DNA of 64,000 bases, from the NCBI GenBank assembly GCA_016715245.1, contig JADKAS010000004.1:124001-188000 (forward strand). Reading direction: 5' to 3'. This document shows, piece after piece, positions 54,608 to 64,000 of the stretch (the first letter of the stretch is position 1; the number at the start of each line of letters is the position of its first letter). The translations under genes were made by a program, and so were the position numbers. This stretch comes from Saprospiraceae bacterium. GTDB lineage: Bacteria > Bacteroidota > Bacteroidia > Chitinophagales > Saprospiraceae. A model generated the notes under the pieces. The model was not told the DNA's origin. It saw only the letters and a list, made by a program, of their open reading frames with translations, and searched no databases.

Positions 54608-54979
54608 ATGAAATGGTTTTACCTCTTTATGGCTTTTTCCATACTCGTTCAGGCACGTGACTTATGTGTGCCCGGATTATGTCATTCAAATAAGGAAAAA
54701 CAAGAAGAAACTACCTGTTCTAAAGATATAACAGGAAAAAAATCCTGCTGTCAAAAAGATCATCCCGGAGATCATAAAAATCACGATGAAGGATCTTGCG
54801 ATGGTGACATTTGTCATTGTTTGGGTTGCCTGAAAGTCTTCATTACTTCTCCTTCCTTTTCATTTGTTTACGAAGAAACTGTCATTCAACCCATTAAAAA
54901 AAATACCCTCGAACCATTAGATTCATATGTTTTTGATTATACCAAAGACTTTTACCACCCTCCCCGGATTTTGTCTTAA
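54608..54979 (+). CDS. Small secreted Cys/His-rich protein, possible metal-binding
   Basis: A 123-residue protein with a signal peptide (MKWFYLFMAFSILVQA). The mature part is dense in Cys, His and Asp: CVPGLC, KKSCCQKDHPGDHKNHDEG, CDGDICHCLGC. No family is recognised. It lies 92 bp upstream of a TonB receptor carrying an HMA-like CxxC domain and probably works with it, perhaps in copper handling. ATG at 54608 is chosen over a TTG 24 bp before, because it precedes the signal peptide directly. Confidence 0.75.
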   Translation: MKWFYLFMAFSILVQARDLCVPGLCHSNKEKQEETTCSKDITGKKSCCQKDHPGDHKNHDEGSCDGDICHCLGCLKVFITSPSFSFVYEETVIQPIKKNTLEPLDSYVFDYTKDFYHPPRILS

Positions 54980-55071
54980 TTATTTTTCACAGTACTAAAG
55001 GGTTTCTGTTCAGAAAATCCTTCTTTATTAATTAAGATAAAAATATATAATGAAACCTTTATATAATAATA

Positions 55072-57585
55072 ATGACCTTGTGGTTGTTACCTTTTTTGGC
55101 ACATAGCCAAACGCGGCTGTCCATTCCAGTCAGTGGTGCATGTGGCATGTGTAAGGAAAGAATTGAAGGCATCGCCAAGTCAACAATCGGCATTTTGAAA
55201 GCCAAATACAGTATAGAAAATCAAACCCTGCTTCTTGAAGTTGACCCCCTATTTCAAAAAACGGAATTAAATAATGCCTTACTCAAAGCCGGACATGACA
55301 ATGATGGTTTGGTGGCGACAGATGATGCATACGAGGCTTTACATTCTTGCTGCAAATATCGCATTGCGCCTGAAAGTAATCCTTTTAGTGTTACTTTGAC
55401 CGGTGGTGTTTTTGAAAAATCAAAAACTAATGAAGAAATTCCTCTCATTGGGGCAACTGTCTTTTGGGAAGGAAGTAATGACGGTACGGTAACCAACACG
55501 ATGGGTGAATTTGAAATTCCTGCAAAAAGAAAAGGCAGTAATCTGATCATAAGTTATGTGGGTTATTCGCCGGATACTATCCTCGTTAATGAAACAGGTT
55601 ATCTCAAGATCGTTCTGGAGCAAAACCTTGTACTCGATGCTGTTGAAATCACACATCGAAAAAGGACGACAGAAGTATCTTACCTCGATCCGGTTAAAAT
55701 TCAAAGTATTACACAAAAGGAATTGCTCAAAGCAGCCTGTTGTAATCTGGCCGAAAGTTTTGACACAACACCTGCCGTTGATGCTTCAGTAACAGATGCT
55801 GTCACAGGAACCCGAAAAATTGAAATGTTGGGTTTAGCCGGACCTTATGTTCAAATCACCCGAGAAAATATGCCGGATATACGTGGACTTTCTGCCTTGT
55901 ACGGATTGGCTTATACACCAGGACCCTGGGCAGAAGGAATCCAATTAAACATGGGTGCCGGTTCAGTGGTCAATGGTTTTGAAAGCATTACGGGACAAAT
56001 CAATGTTGAACTACGCAAACCTTGCCACGGGGATTTGTTTTTCCTAAATGGGTATGCAAATCAGGCAGGTCGGTTTGAATTTAATTCGTTTTCTAAAAAT
56101 ATACTTTCTGAAAGCTGGAGCACTTCCAACCTAATGCACGTTTCTACAAGAGCCTGGAGACTGGACAATAATGATGATGGTTTTATGGATAATCCCATCA
56201 CAAAACAACTTGGTCTTATTAACCGCTGGAAATATACAAATGGCGACGGACATGAAGCACAAGTAGGTGTCAAAGTTTCTTATCTGGATAATCTTGGTGG
56301 TCAAATGGATTTTCACCCCAATGATGTAAACAGAAATAAATTTTGGGGGTCCCAGGTCAACACTACTCGTGTGGAAGTCTGGGCAAAAAACGGATATGTC
56401 AATATGGCTAAACCCTATCAGACGTTGGGATTTCAATTTTCCGGAGTATACCATGTTCAGGATGGTATTTTTGGGTTAAGGACGTATGATGCTACACAAA
56501 AATCATTATATTTTAATAGTATTTACCAGGATATCATCGGAAATACAGATCATCAGATCAGGACAGGATTCAGTACCCAATGGGATGCGTATGATGAAAA
56601 ATTATTGGATACCGTATTCAAACGTAATGAAATTGTTCCCGGTGTATTTGGAGAATACACATACAAAGGTTCCGAAAAATTTACTTTTTTGGCCGGTTTA
56701 CGGGTTGATTATCACAATAATTTTGGATTTTTTGTGACGCCCAGAATGAATGTCAGGTTTGCTCCAACCGAAACTACTGTATTCAGGGTTTCGGTCGGAC
56801 GTGGCCAAAGGACAGCCAGTATTTTTTCAGAAAACGCCGGTATTTTTGCCACAAGCCGAAATATTATGGTTAGGGGTACATCCTCCGACAAACCCTATGG
56901 TCTGAATCCTGAAATTGCCTGGAATTATGGCTTCAGTTTAACTCAGGAATTCAATCTTTGGGGTATGAACTGGGTATTTGCTTTGGACGCCAACAGAGTA
57001 GACTTTGTCAATCAGATTGTAGTTGACATGGAAAACCCCCGAGAAATTGTTTTTTATAATCTGACAGGGCAGTCTTTTGCCAACAGTATACAAGGGCAAT
57101 TTGATATTCAGGTTACCAGATGGTTGGACGTAAGACTTGCCTACAGGTACAATGACGTTCGTACATCGTATGGAGAAACTTTGTTGCGCAGACCACTCAA
57201 CTCCCCGCACCGCGCTTTTGCCAATATAGCTGTAAAACTTGGAAAAGGTTGGAAATGGGATTATACACTCAACCGTATGAGTGAATCCAGATTGCCTTCG
57301 ACAGAAAACAATCTTCCGGCATACAGGATTGAAAAAGAGTCTCCCGTATATTTCCTTAGTAATACTCAAATAAATAAAGAACACGGTCGTTTTGAATATT
57401 ATGTTGGCGTTGAAAACCTTTTTGATTTCCATCTCAACAAACCAATTATAGCAGCAGATATGCCCTTTTCACCTTATTTTGACGGCTCGCTTGTCTGGGG
57501 GCCCATAATGGGAAGAAATATATACGTTGGATTCCGTTATAATATAACGGAAGATGAAAAAACAAAAAACAATCATAAACATTAA
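55072..57585 (+). CDS. TonB-dependent receptor with HMA-like and carboxypeptidase-like domains
   Basis: An 837-residue outer-membrane receptor. After a leader (WLLPFLAHS) comes an HMA-like domain with SGACGMCKERIEGIAKS (CxxC), then the carboxypeptidase regulatory-like domain (EIPLIGATVFWEGSN; ISYVGYSPDTILVNE), the plug (ENMPDIRGLSALYGLAYTPG; GSVVNGFESITGQINVELRK) and a ~22-strand barrel ending MGRNIYVGFRYNIT. The HMA domain suggests that the cargo is a metal, probably copper. The leader lacks the usual Lys/Arg; ATG-AAA at 55050 would supply it but is out of frame, so the N-terminus may hold a further indel. A terminator follows. Confidence 0.92.
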   Translation: MTLWLLPFLAHSQTRLSIPVSGACGMCKERIEGIAKSTIGILKAKYSIENQTLLLEVDPLFQKTELNNALLKAGHDNDGLVATDDAYEALHSCCKYRIAPESNPFSVTLTGGVFEKSKTNEEIPLIGATVFWEGSNDGTVTNTMGEFEIPAKRKGSNLIISYVGYSPDTILVNETGYLKIVLEQNLVLDAVEITHRKRTTEVSYLDPVKIQSITQKELLKAACCNLAESFDTTPAVDASVTDAVTGTRKIEMLGLAGPYVQITRENMPDIRGLSALYGLAYTPGPWAEGIQLNMGAGSVVNGFESITGQINVELRKPCHGDLFFLNGYANQAGRFEFNSFSKNILSESWSTSNLMHVSTRAWRLDNNDDGFMDNPITKQLGLINRWKYTNGDGHEAQVGVKVSYLDNLGGQMDFHPNDVNRNKFWGSQVNTTRVEVWAKNGYVNMAKPYQTLGFQFSGVYHVQDGIFGLRTYDATQKSLYFNSIYQDIIGNTDHQIRTGFSTQWDAYDEKLLDTVFKRNEIVPGVFGEYTYKGSEKFTFLAGLRVDYHNNFGFFVTPRMNVRFAPTETTVFRVSVGRGQRTASIFSENAGIFATSRNIMVRGTSSDKPYGLNPEIAWNYGFSLTQEFNLWGMNWVFALDANRVDFVNQIVVDMENPREIVFYNLTGQSFANSIQGQFDIQVTRWLDVRLAYRYNDVRTSYGETLLRRPLNSPHRAFANIAVKLGKGWKWDYTLNRMSESRLPSTENNLPAYRIEKESPVYFLSNTQINKEHGRFEYYVGVENLFDFHLNKPIIAADMPFSPYFDGSLVWGPIMGRNIYVGFRYNITEDEKTKNNHKH

Positions 57586-57590
57586 ATTTA

Positions 57591-57637
57591 TAGTGGAACA
57601 GGAATCACCAATAATTCCTGTTCCACTAATTTTTTTT
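57591..57637 (+). terminator. Strong intrinsic terminator after the TonB receptor
   Basis: TAGTGGAACAGGAAT pairs perfectly with ATTCCTGTTCCACTA (15 bp) around the loop CACCAATA, followed by a run of eight or more T. The stem starts 6 bp after the stop codon. Confidence 0.93.
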
Positions 57638-57787
57638 GGAACACTTTCAAAAACTTTTGACAGACGTTAACAATGCTGAAGTATGGTCATTGCTCTATTC
57701 CTATTGTGTTGGGCAATAGAATCATAACCATTCCTTATTTTGTTTGTTAAAACCTTTTGATTGTGATATGTAGACCATGCTTCCATT

Positions 57788-60242
57788 TTGACAACCCGCA
57801 ATAAAAAAAATAAAAATACAGAGATTCGGAAAAATACCGAAGCCTGGTTTTCCTCCAATGGCTGGAAGTTACTCCCTTTCCAGGAGGAAGTATGGGATAG
57901 TTTCCTTACAGGTCAATCAGGGTTGATCAACGCTCCTACGGGAAGTGGTAAAACGTATTCTGTTTTTTTACCCTTTCTTGAACATTGGGTAAAGCATCAT
58001 GATACTTTTAAGAACAAACTATCTTTGATTTGGATTACACCAATCAGGGCGTTAACCCAGGAGATTTTGTTGTCTTGTACCCGAGCCTGCCAACAATTGA
58101 ATATAAGTCTAAAAATAGAAATGAGAACAGGTGACACCACCTATTCGGCAAAATTAAAACAATTTAAGAACCCACCGGATGTACTGATAACGACCCCGGA
58201 GAGTCTTCATGTATTATTCTCACAGAAAGAGTATTCTTCTTTTTTTTCGGGAGTAGATACTATTGTAGTAGACGAATGGCATGAACTGCTTGGTTCAAAG
58301 AGAGGTGTACAAACTGAATTGGCCATTGCCACTATTAAGGAATTTAATCCTCTTTTGAAAATATGGGGTATTTCAGCAACCATAGGAAACCTGAAAGAAG
58401 CAATAGATGTATTATTGTTTTCCATTCCGGAAAATAAGCGCACACTTATTCAAGCAGATATAACAAAAACAGTAAAAATACAAACCATATTACCTGACGA
58501 AATAGAATCTTATCCATGGGCAGGTCATCTTGGTTTAAAACTGGCTTCCAAAGTTTTGCCGATTTTACAAAAGGAAGGGAGTTGCCTGGTTTTTACCAAT
58601 ACACGCGCACAATGTGAAATATGGTATCAGCACCTTCTGAACCTTGAACCGGAATTGGCAGGAATCATAGCTATGCACCACGGAAGTATAAGTAAGGAAT
58701 TAAGAAATTGGGTAGAAGATGCTTTGTATGAAGGAAAACTCAAGGTCGTCATTTGTACTTCAAGTCTGGATCTTGGAGTGGACTTTCAACCGGTAGACCA
58801 TATTATTCAGATTGGAAGTCCAAAAGGAATTGCCCGATTTATCCAGCGGGCCGGAAGAAGTGGTCATTCTCCCGGAAAGGAGAGTAGTATTTATTTTTTG
58901 CCTACCCATGGTCTTGAGCTGATAGAAATTTCTGCTATCCGGGAAGCAATGAAACAAAAATTTATCGAATCAAGACCACCAATGGTCAATAGTTGGGATG
59001 TGTTAATACAATTTCTTACCACGCTTGCTGTTTCAGAAGGATTTGAGGAGAATACCATATTTATCATGTTGAAAAAAACGCACGCTTTTCACCTCATGGA
59101 TGAAATTGATTTTTATGACATACTGAATATATTGGTCAATGGAGGACAGACTTTGCAGGCGTACGATGAGTTTAAAAATTGGAAAGAGACGGTAACATTT
59201 ACAAAGTGACCAACCCTTTTATTGTAAAAAACACAAACTTTCCATTGGCACCATTGTCAGCGAATCCATGATCCGTATCCAGATGAAAAATGGAAAAAGT
59301 CTGGGCAATGTAGAAGAATGGTTTATTTCTCAAATAAGTCCGGGCGAAAGTTTTTGGTTTGCGGGACAATCGCTCGAACTTCTTTCCTTCAGAGATATGA
59401 CTGCATTGGTAAAACCTTCGAATTCAGGCAAAGGTAAAATACCTTCTTATCAGGGTGGAAGAATGCCGCTTAGTTCGGTCGTTTCGGAATTTATGCGTCA
59501 AAAATTGATGGATTGTCAGCTTGATACCCAATCTGAAAGTGAATTAATTAAAATACGGCCAATTCTAGACCTTCAAAAATCAAGAAGTATGTTGCCGGGT
59601 CCTGAAGAATTTCTTATAGAGTATTTTGAAACCAAAGAAGGCTTTCATTTGGTCATGTTTCCTTTTGAAGGCAGGAATGTTCACGAAGGTATGGCTTCTT
59701 TCATTGCAAAAAGATTATCTCTTCTTATTCCTGTATCCTTCACCATGTCCATGAACGATTATGGTTTTGAGTTATTATCTGACCAAAAAATAGATGTTGA
59801 AAAGCTTGTGACACAGAAATTGTTTTCAACGAATAATTTAGTTTCAGACATTTACGCTTCCATCAATAGTGTTGAACTGGCAAGACGAAAATTTAGAGAG
59901 ATTGCAAAAATTTCAGGTCTTGTATTTTCCGGATACCCCGGCAAAGAAAAAAAAGCAAGGCACCTGCAAGCTTCCGCGCAGCTTATTTTTGAAGTTTTTA
60001 AAGAATACGAACCGGAAAATATTTTATTCAGACAAACCTTTGAAGAAGTATTAAGAGATCAACTGGATGAAAACAGGATGAGAAATGCGCTGGAAAGAAT
60101 TCATTATCAGAAATGGCTCTTTTCATTTCCACAATACCCAACCCCTCTTTCATTTCCACTGATTGTCGATAGGTTAAGGGAAAAAATCAGTTCTGAAAAA
60201 CTGGAAGACCGGATTCAAAAAATGACCCTATCCTATAATTAA
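57788..60242 (+). CDS. Ligase-associated DEXH-box helicase (Lhr-type), frame broken twice
   Basis: SF2 helicase of the family encoded near an ATP-dependent DNA ligase in DNA repair. Conserved motifs are INAPTGSGKTYSVFLP (I), TTPESLHVL, VVDEWHELLGSKRG (II, DEWH), ISATIGN (III) and RFIQRAGRSGHSPG (VI). The frame ends with a TGA at 59207-59209 and resumes later. Adding one A in the run at 59203-59205 and one in the six-A run at 59226-59231 gives TFTKVTNPFIVKKHKLSIGTIVSESM, which fits the family. Restored length ~818 residues is normal. No ligase or metallo-exonuclease gene is adjacent. The start is TTG at 57788. Confidence 0.88.
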
Positions 60243-60265
60243 AAATTTGATGCAAAATATGGAAT

Positions 60266-60781
60266 TTAATCCGTTGCCTTTTCTTTTCTGACGAAAACTG
60301 AAACCACTGCAGCCATTACAACAACAAATATCATTGCACTAAAAAAAGATTTTATATGCCCTGTAACGGTGAGTTGTTTTGGCAATTCTTCTTCAATTTT
60401 TTCAATAGCTTCTGATACTCCTTGTTCTGGTCCCCCGAAAGCTAAAACCAAACTTTGAACAGAACTTATTGATTTTTCCAAAATCACATCTACTAATCCA
60501 GGATCAATAAAATTTACCAGAACCATCATCATTATATTACCAATCAAAGTACCAAGTGCACCTGTAAGTAGTGTTGTCTTGAAAGATTCACCATACGTCA
60601 ACGTCTGGTTATTTGTCTTTCTATGCCCCAACCCAGCCAGTATCATAATAATAAACAACAAAATATAATAGCCAACACTAAATAAAAACATACTAATATC
60701 CAGAAAGTAGTAGATGAGAATCTGCATCATCATAATAATCACACCAAGTGTAAGCCCATATTTAATCCAGATAGTATTCAT
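60266..60781 (-). CDS. DUF4199 family membrane protein
   Basis: A 171-residue protein with four hydrophobic segments (LGVIIMMMQILIYYFL; VGYYILLFIIMILAGLG; LTGALGTLIGNIMMMVLVNF; AMIFVVVMAAVVSVFV) separated by a soluble acidic loop. Start NTIWIKYGLTLGVI and NNQTLTYGESFKTTLLTG are typical of DUF4199 proteins in Bacteroidota. Function unknown. It follows the 520-residue membrane protein by 5 bp in the same direction. Confidence 0.85.
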   Translation of the reverse strand: MNTIWIKYGLTLGVIIMMMQILIYYFLDISMFLFSVGYYILLFIIMILAGLGHRKTNNQTLTYGESFKTTLLTGALGTLIGNIMMMVLVNFIDPGLVDVILEKSISSVQSLVLAFGGPEQGVSEAIEKIEEELPKQLTVTGHIKSFFSAMIFVVVMAAVVSVFVRKEKATD

Positions 60782-60786
60782 ACTTT

Positions 60787-62350
60787 TTACAATTTTATAA
60801 ATGGTAGAATTAATGAATCTTTTTCAATTGATTGATTCCTTTTAATAAAATTACGGATCACTTTAAGTTCATGCAATCCAACGGATAAGGAATCTGTTGA
60901 AAAATAACATTTTAAACCTTCTTCATCAAAATGCGGATGATTAAAAAAATAAATATCCTGTATGGGCAAAGGGATCAGTATCTATAAAAAATGAAATATT
61001 TTTCAGGTACGCTGCTTTAATTTTTTTGACTTTTTCCAGTTTCAATTTCCGGGTTATTTCATCAAAATACCCTTCAGTATTTTTGATGGCTGTTTGAAGG
61101 GAATCTATTGTCTTTTTTAGTTTTTCATCCTTGCTTTTCGCAAATTCTCTGCTCTTTTGCCTTTTTAACTTGAAAAGGCCATTTATTTTCGCTGATTTTA
61201 ACTTTTGAATGGAATCTACATCCGGATCAGATTTTTTATGAAAATTAAACCATGTGAAGACATAACCAGATTTGAAATAAGGTGTAACCGAAGTATCCTT
61301 TTCAAGAACTCTTAAAAAATCTTTATCAAGGGCGATAAAGATAGAACTCAAAGATTTGGATATTTCATATTGCTCCATGGATACCCAGCCCAGAAACCTT
61401 TTGTTTAATTTTCTTTCTTCGTTTGGAAACTCATTCAGTCGGGTAATCCTCAGGTCATCGTAATAATTTTCATTCAGCACCTGTCCCGTACTCAATAAAT
61501 AATCACTTTCAGGTTTAAAAGGATTGGATACATTCTGAAACATAGTCTGACCAAAACCTACAATTATGATGTACGGTATAGAAAAATAAAATAATTTTTT
61601 TGTGTAAGGATGATCAATAAAATTATATAACAAAGGCCTGTATAGAAATGAAAGTGTCATAAACCCTACATATCTGTACAGAAAAAAATATGCTTTACTG
61701 AAAAGCTTATTTTTAATTCTTTTAAACCCACCCAGTGAAATGAGGTCAAAAAATACTAAGGCACCCATCATCCAATAGAATATCATAAAAAATCCTGACA
61801 ACGCAAGCAACGAATCTGATGTAGGATTTATTTTTTGTATCATCATTCCAAAAAATACACTTTGCATAGCAAATAACATTAAGGACATAAATAGTAAAAA
61901 TAATAAAAAGGTATATGCAAAAATGACACTGCACACTTTTTCCAGCCGTTCAATAAAATCATCATAAGTTCCTACAGAGTTTTTTAAAAACCGACTGAAA
62001 ATGTCTGAATATTGAAATCTATCATAATTGATTTCCGCTGAAACATACCGTAGTCCAATGGCTCCAATCCACAAACTTCTTAATACTACATGTATCAATA
62101 GATTTACAAAAAATATAAGCCAGCCTTTTTTAATAACAAATACAAACATAGATAGCCAAACACTTGAATCTTCGAGATAACTGTTTTTGGCAAAACTTAA
62201 ATCAGTTATAATAGTTCTGGATTGGAAAATCCCAAATATAGCAAAACCAGAAATCAGCAATTCCAATTGCCAGGATTCCTGCTGGAGTTTTTCAAGCCAT
62301 TTAGTAAAGACAGACTTTTGTTTTTTGTCAGTATTTAGATCCGTTGCCAT
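60787..62350 (-). CDS. Membrane protein of unknown function, frame broken near the C-terminus
   Basis: Polytopic protein with about six membrane helices in residues 30-270 (for example WLIFFVNLLIHVVLRSLWIG and YTFLLFLLFMSLMLFAMQ), then a soluble Lys-rich C-terminal region with a coiled coil (SREFAKSKDEKLKKTIDSLQ). The main frame stops at 60941 after HTGYLFF, and a second frame continues NHPHFDEEGLKCYFSTDSLS to 60787. Removing one T from the seven-T run on the minus strand (60943-60949) joins them into ~520 residues. No family recognised. Probably co-transcribed with DUF4199. Confidence 0.75.
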
Positions 62351-62438
62351 CAGATATCAAATAAAGATGTAAATAAAGGACAAAAATTGGATTTAAAAGT
62401 AGAAAATAAAAGTAATATTTATTCCGGGAAAATAAAAA

Positions 62439-63737
62439 TTACTTCTTCCTGATTTTCTTCTTTGGTAACTCTTTCTTTTTTGGAGGTGGGACGTTGCGCG
62501 TTTTTCCTTTAAAAGCGGACTGTGTTGGCAAAATAATCGGAATTTTTGCCAGTTGGTTTTTCATTTTTATTACAGGCAATTCTTCCATAATCATATCAGG
62601 ATTTACCGTTACATCAGACGGAAAATCAATTTTTTCAGGATGGATTTGCATCAGATTTACGATTTCTTCCAAGTATTCTTTTTCTCTTTCACTGACAAAA
62701 CTAATGGATATACCGGATTTATTTGCCCTACCTGTTCGGCCTATTCGGTGCAGATAATCTTCGGGTTCATCCGGAATATCAAAATTGATAACATGGCTCA
62801 CCTGACTGATGTCAATTCCCCTTGCAATAATGTCTGTAGCTACCAAAAACGGAAGTTTATTGTCCTGAAAATCGTTAACTACAGCAAATCGCTGATTTTG
62901 GGATTTATTTGAATGTATTACACTTATTTTTTCTCCCAACTCTGGTTCCAGCTTTTTATACACCAGGTCTGCAAAAGCTTTACTTGCCGTAAAAATGACA
63001 ACTTTTGTCATATCCTTATTTTCCAAAAGGAGTTTGGACAATAAATTTACCTTCGTATTAAAGTTATACACTTCATAGTAATATTGTTCGATATTGGCAA
63101 GAGGAGTTCCCGTTGGTGCAGCCTCTACAAACTCGGGAAATTGGAAAAACTCTTCAATAATCTCCAAAACATCATCTGTCATCGTTGCCGAAAACATAAT
63201 ATTTTGTTTTTTATCCTTCATGAGATCAAGAATGGCCTTTAATTGGGGTCGGAATCCTTGATCCAACATTTCATCGACTTCATCAATTACCAGTTTTTTG
63301 ATATGTTTCATCTGTAATGTGCCATGGTAAGCGAGGTCGAGTATTCTACCCGGAGTACCAACAAGAATATCAGCTCCCTGTAAAAGTTCCATAGCCTGGG
63401 TATTAAGATTGGCACCACCGTGAACACCCAACGTTATAATATTCATATACGCGGAGAGTTTATTGCTCATATCTACTACCTGTGCTACAAGTTCTCTTGT
63501 CGGTACAATGATGAGAATCTGGGCATGTCTTTCTTTGCTAAACTTCCATAGTTTAATTAAAGGAATAAGGTAAGCAAACGTTTTACCGGTACCTGTTTGT
63601 GCTATTCCAAGAATATCTTTTCCAGAGGCAATCACCGGATATGACCTTTCCTGAATCAGGGTGGGAGTGGTTATATTTAAATCTTTCAAAGCATTCATCA
63701 TGGCTTTGTTAAGATTCATTTCTTCAAAAGAGGTCAT
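62439..63737 (-). CDS. DEAD-box RNA helicase (RhlE/DeaD type)
   Basis: A 432-residue SF2 helicase. Motifs in order: AQTGTGKTFAYLIP (I), IIVPTRELVAQ (Ia), LVGTPGRILDLA (Ib), VIDEVDEMLDQGF (II, DEVD rather than DEAD), MFSATMT (III), VIFTASKAFA (IV), VATDIIARGID (V) and HRIGRTGRANKSG (VI). The C-terminus is basic (PPPKKKELPKKKIRKK), typical of RNA binding. It acts in ribosome assembly or mRNA turnover at low temperature. It follows lpd by 27 bp. Confidence 0.95.
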   Translation of the reverse strand: MTSFEEMNLNKAMMNALKDLNITTPTLIQERSYPVIASGKDILGIAQTGTGKTFAYLIPLIKLWKFSKERHAQILIIVPTRELVAQVVDMSNKLSAYMNIITLGVHGGANLNTQAMELLQGADILVGTPGRILDLAYHGTLQMKHIKKLVIDEVDEMLDQGFRPQLKAILDLMKDKKQNIMFSATMTDDVLEIIEEFFQFPEFVEAAPTGTPLANIEQYYYEVYNFNTKVNLLSKLLLENKDMTKVVIFTASKAFADLVYKKLEPELGEKISVIHSNKSQNQRFAVVNDFQDNKLPFLVATDIIARGIDISQVSHVINFDIPDEPEDYLHRIGRTGRANKSGISISFVSEREKEYLEEIVNLMQIHPEKIDFPSDVTVNPDMIMEELPVIKMKNQLAKIPIILPTQSAFKGKTRNVPPPKKKELPKKKIRKK

Positions 63738-63764
63738 GTAAAAATAATAAAATAATAAAATAAA

Positions 63765-64000
63765 TTATACGTGCAGAGCACGATTGGCTGTAGCTGCCAA
63801 AGCAGCTTCTTTGACCGCTTCCGTAAAAGTCGGATGCGGATGTGAGATTCTCGACATATCTTCTGCACTTGCTCTGAATTCCATAAGAGCTACCGCTTCG
63901 ATAATAATATCAGCAACCCTGGGACCCACCATGTGGACTCCCAGAATTTCATCGGTCGTCGCGTCAGCCAAAACCTTAACCATTCCGTCAAGGTCACCAC
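63765..64000 (-). CDS. lpdA: Dihydrolipoyl dehydrogenase, C-terminal part (cut by window edge)
   Basis: E3 component of 2-oxo acid dehydrogenase complexes; only ~78 C-terminal codons are present and the frame is open to base 64000. The dimerisation domain has EILGVHMVGPRVADIIIEAV, and the catalytic His-Glu pair lies in RISHPHPTFTEAVKEAAL. It could serve SucA. The helicase gene follows closely. Confidence 0.95.
   Translation of the reverse strand, partial: GDLDGMVKVLADATTDEILGVHMVGPRVADIIIEAVALMEFRASAEDMSRISHPHPTFTEAVKEAALAATANRALHV

Overview
This AT-rich window comes from a member of the Bacteroidota, most likely of the Saprospiria type; the rank below phylum is inference from gene content. 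The signs are Bacteroidota-restricted families (DUF2490, DUF4199, DUF6702, a NagZ/beta-lactamase fusion, a TonB receptor with a carboxypeptidase-like domain, secreted proteins of the GQVGIGTENP type), an atp operon without beta and epsilon genes, type-B L31, and promoters of the form TTG-N17..23-TAnnTTTG. Most of the window is chromosomal housekeeping. No tRNA, rRNA, prophage, transposase or CRISPR array was found.

Layout. 1-6 kb: 3' end of polA, a secreted GH3/beta-lactamase fusion and a membrane TPR protein. 6.2-11.6 kb: atpB-E-F-H-A-G on the minus strand with a terminator and a likely promoter box. 12-17 kb: SRPBCC and DUF2490 proteins, a decayed carbonic anhydrase and a GH97 glucosidase. 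16.8-18.2 kb: a non-coding island with a strictly 42-bp-periodic array of ten palindromic units followed by two copies of a MITE-like element. 18.2-26.2 kb: DoxX, rhomboid, DUF423, DUF6702, YidD, RecO, a GH3-auxin-type synthetase and a bestrophin. 26.4-30.7 kb: the phenylacetyl-CoA epoxidase operon (TetR regulator, paaE, A, B, C, D) behind a clear promoter and a PaaR-like operator. 30.7-38.1 kb: a GlmU-like protein, rpmE, two OmpH/Skp chaperones, murI and sucA. 38.2-45 kb: dgt, an OmpA protein, lemA with a DUF2207 protein, and a secreted fibre-like protein. 45.2-54.4 kb: a pyruvate module, ppdK divergent from a GltD/PreT-like oxidoreductase, nifJ and a DHOD/PreA-like protein. 54.6-57.6 kb: a small Cys/His-rich secreted protein and a TonB receptor with an HMA-like domain, probably for metal handling. 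57.8-64 kb: an Lhr-type helicase, membrane proteins, a DEAD-box helicase and the 3' end of lpd.

Two cross-cutting points. First, several genes (carbonic anhydrase, paaE, the Lhr-type helicase, the 520-residue membrane protein) carry frame breaks at A/T runs, and ppdK has an in-frame TAA. Homopolymer errors in a long-read assembly explain most of these better than true decay. Second, the 42-bp array is the least explained structure here. Its one irregular spacing (41 bp) lies at a nine-T run, and restoring one base would open a continuous frame of ten 14-residue repeats on the minus strand.
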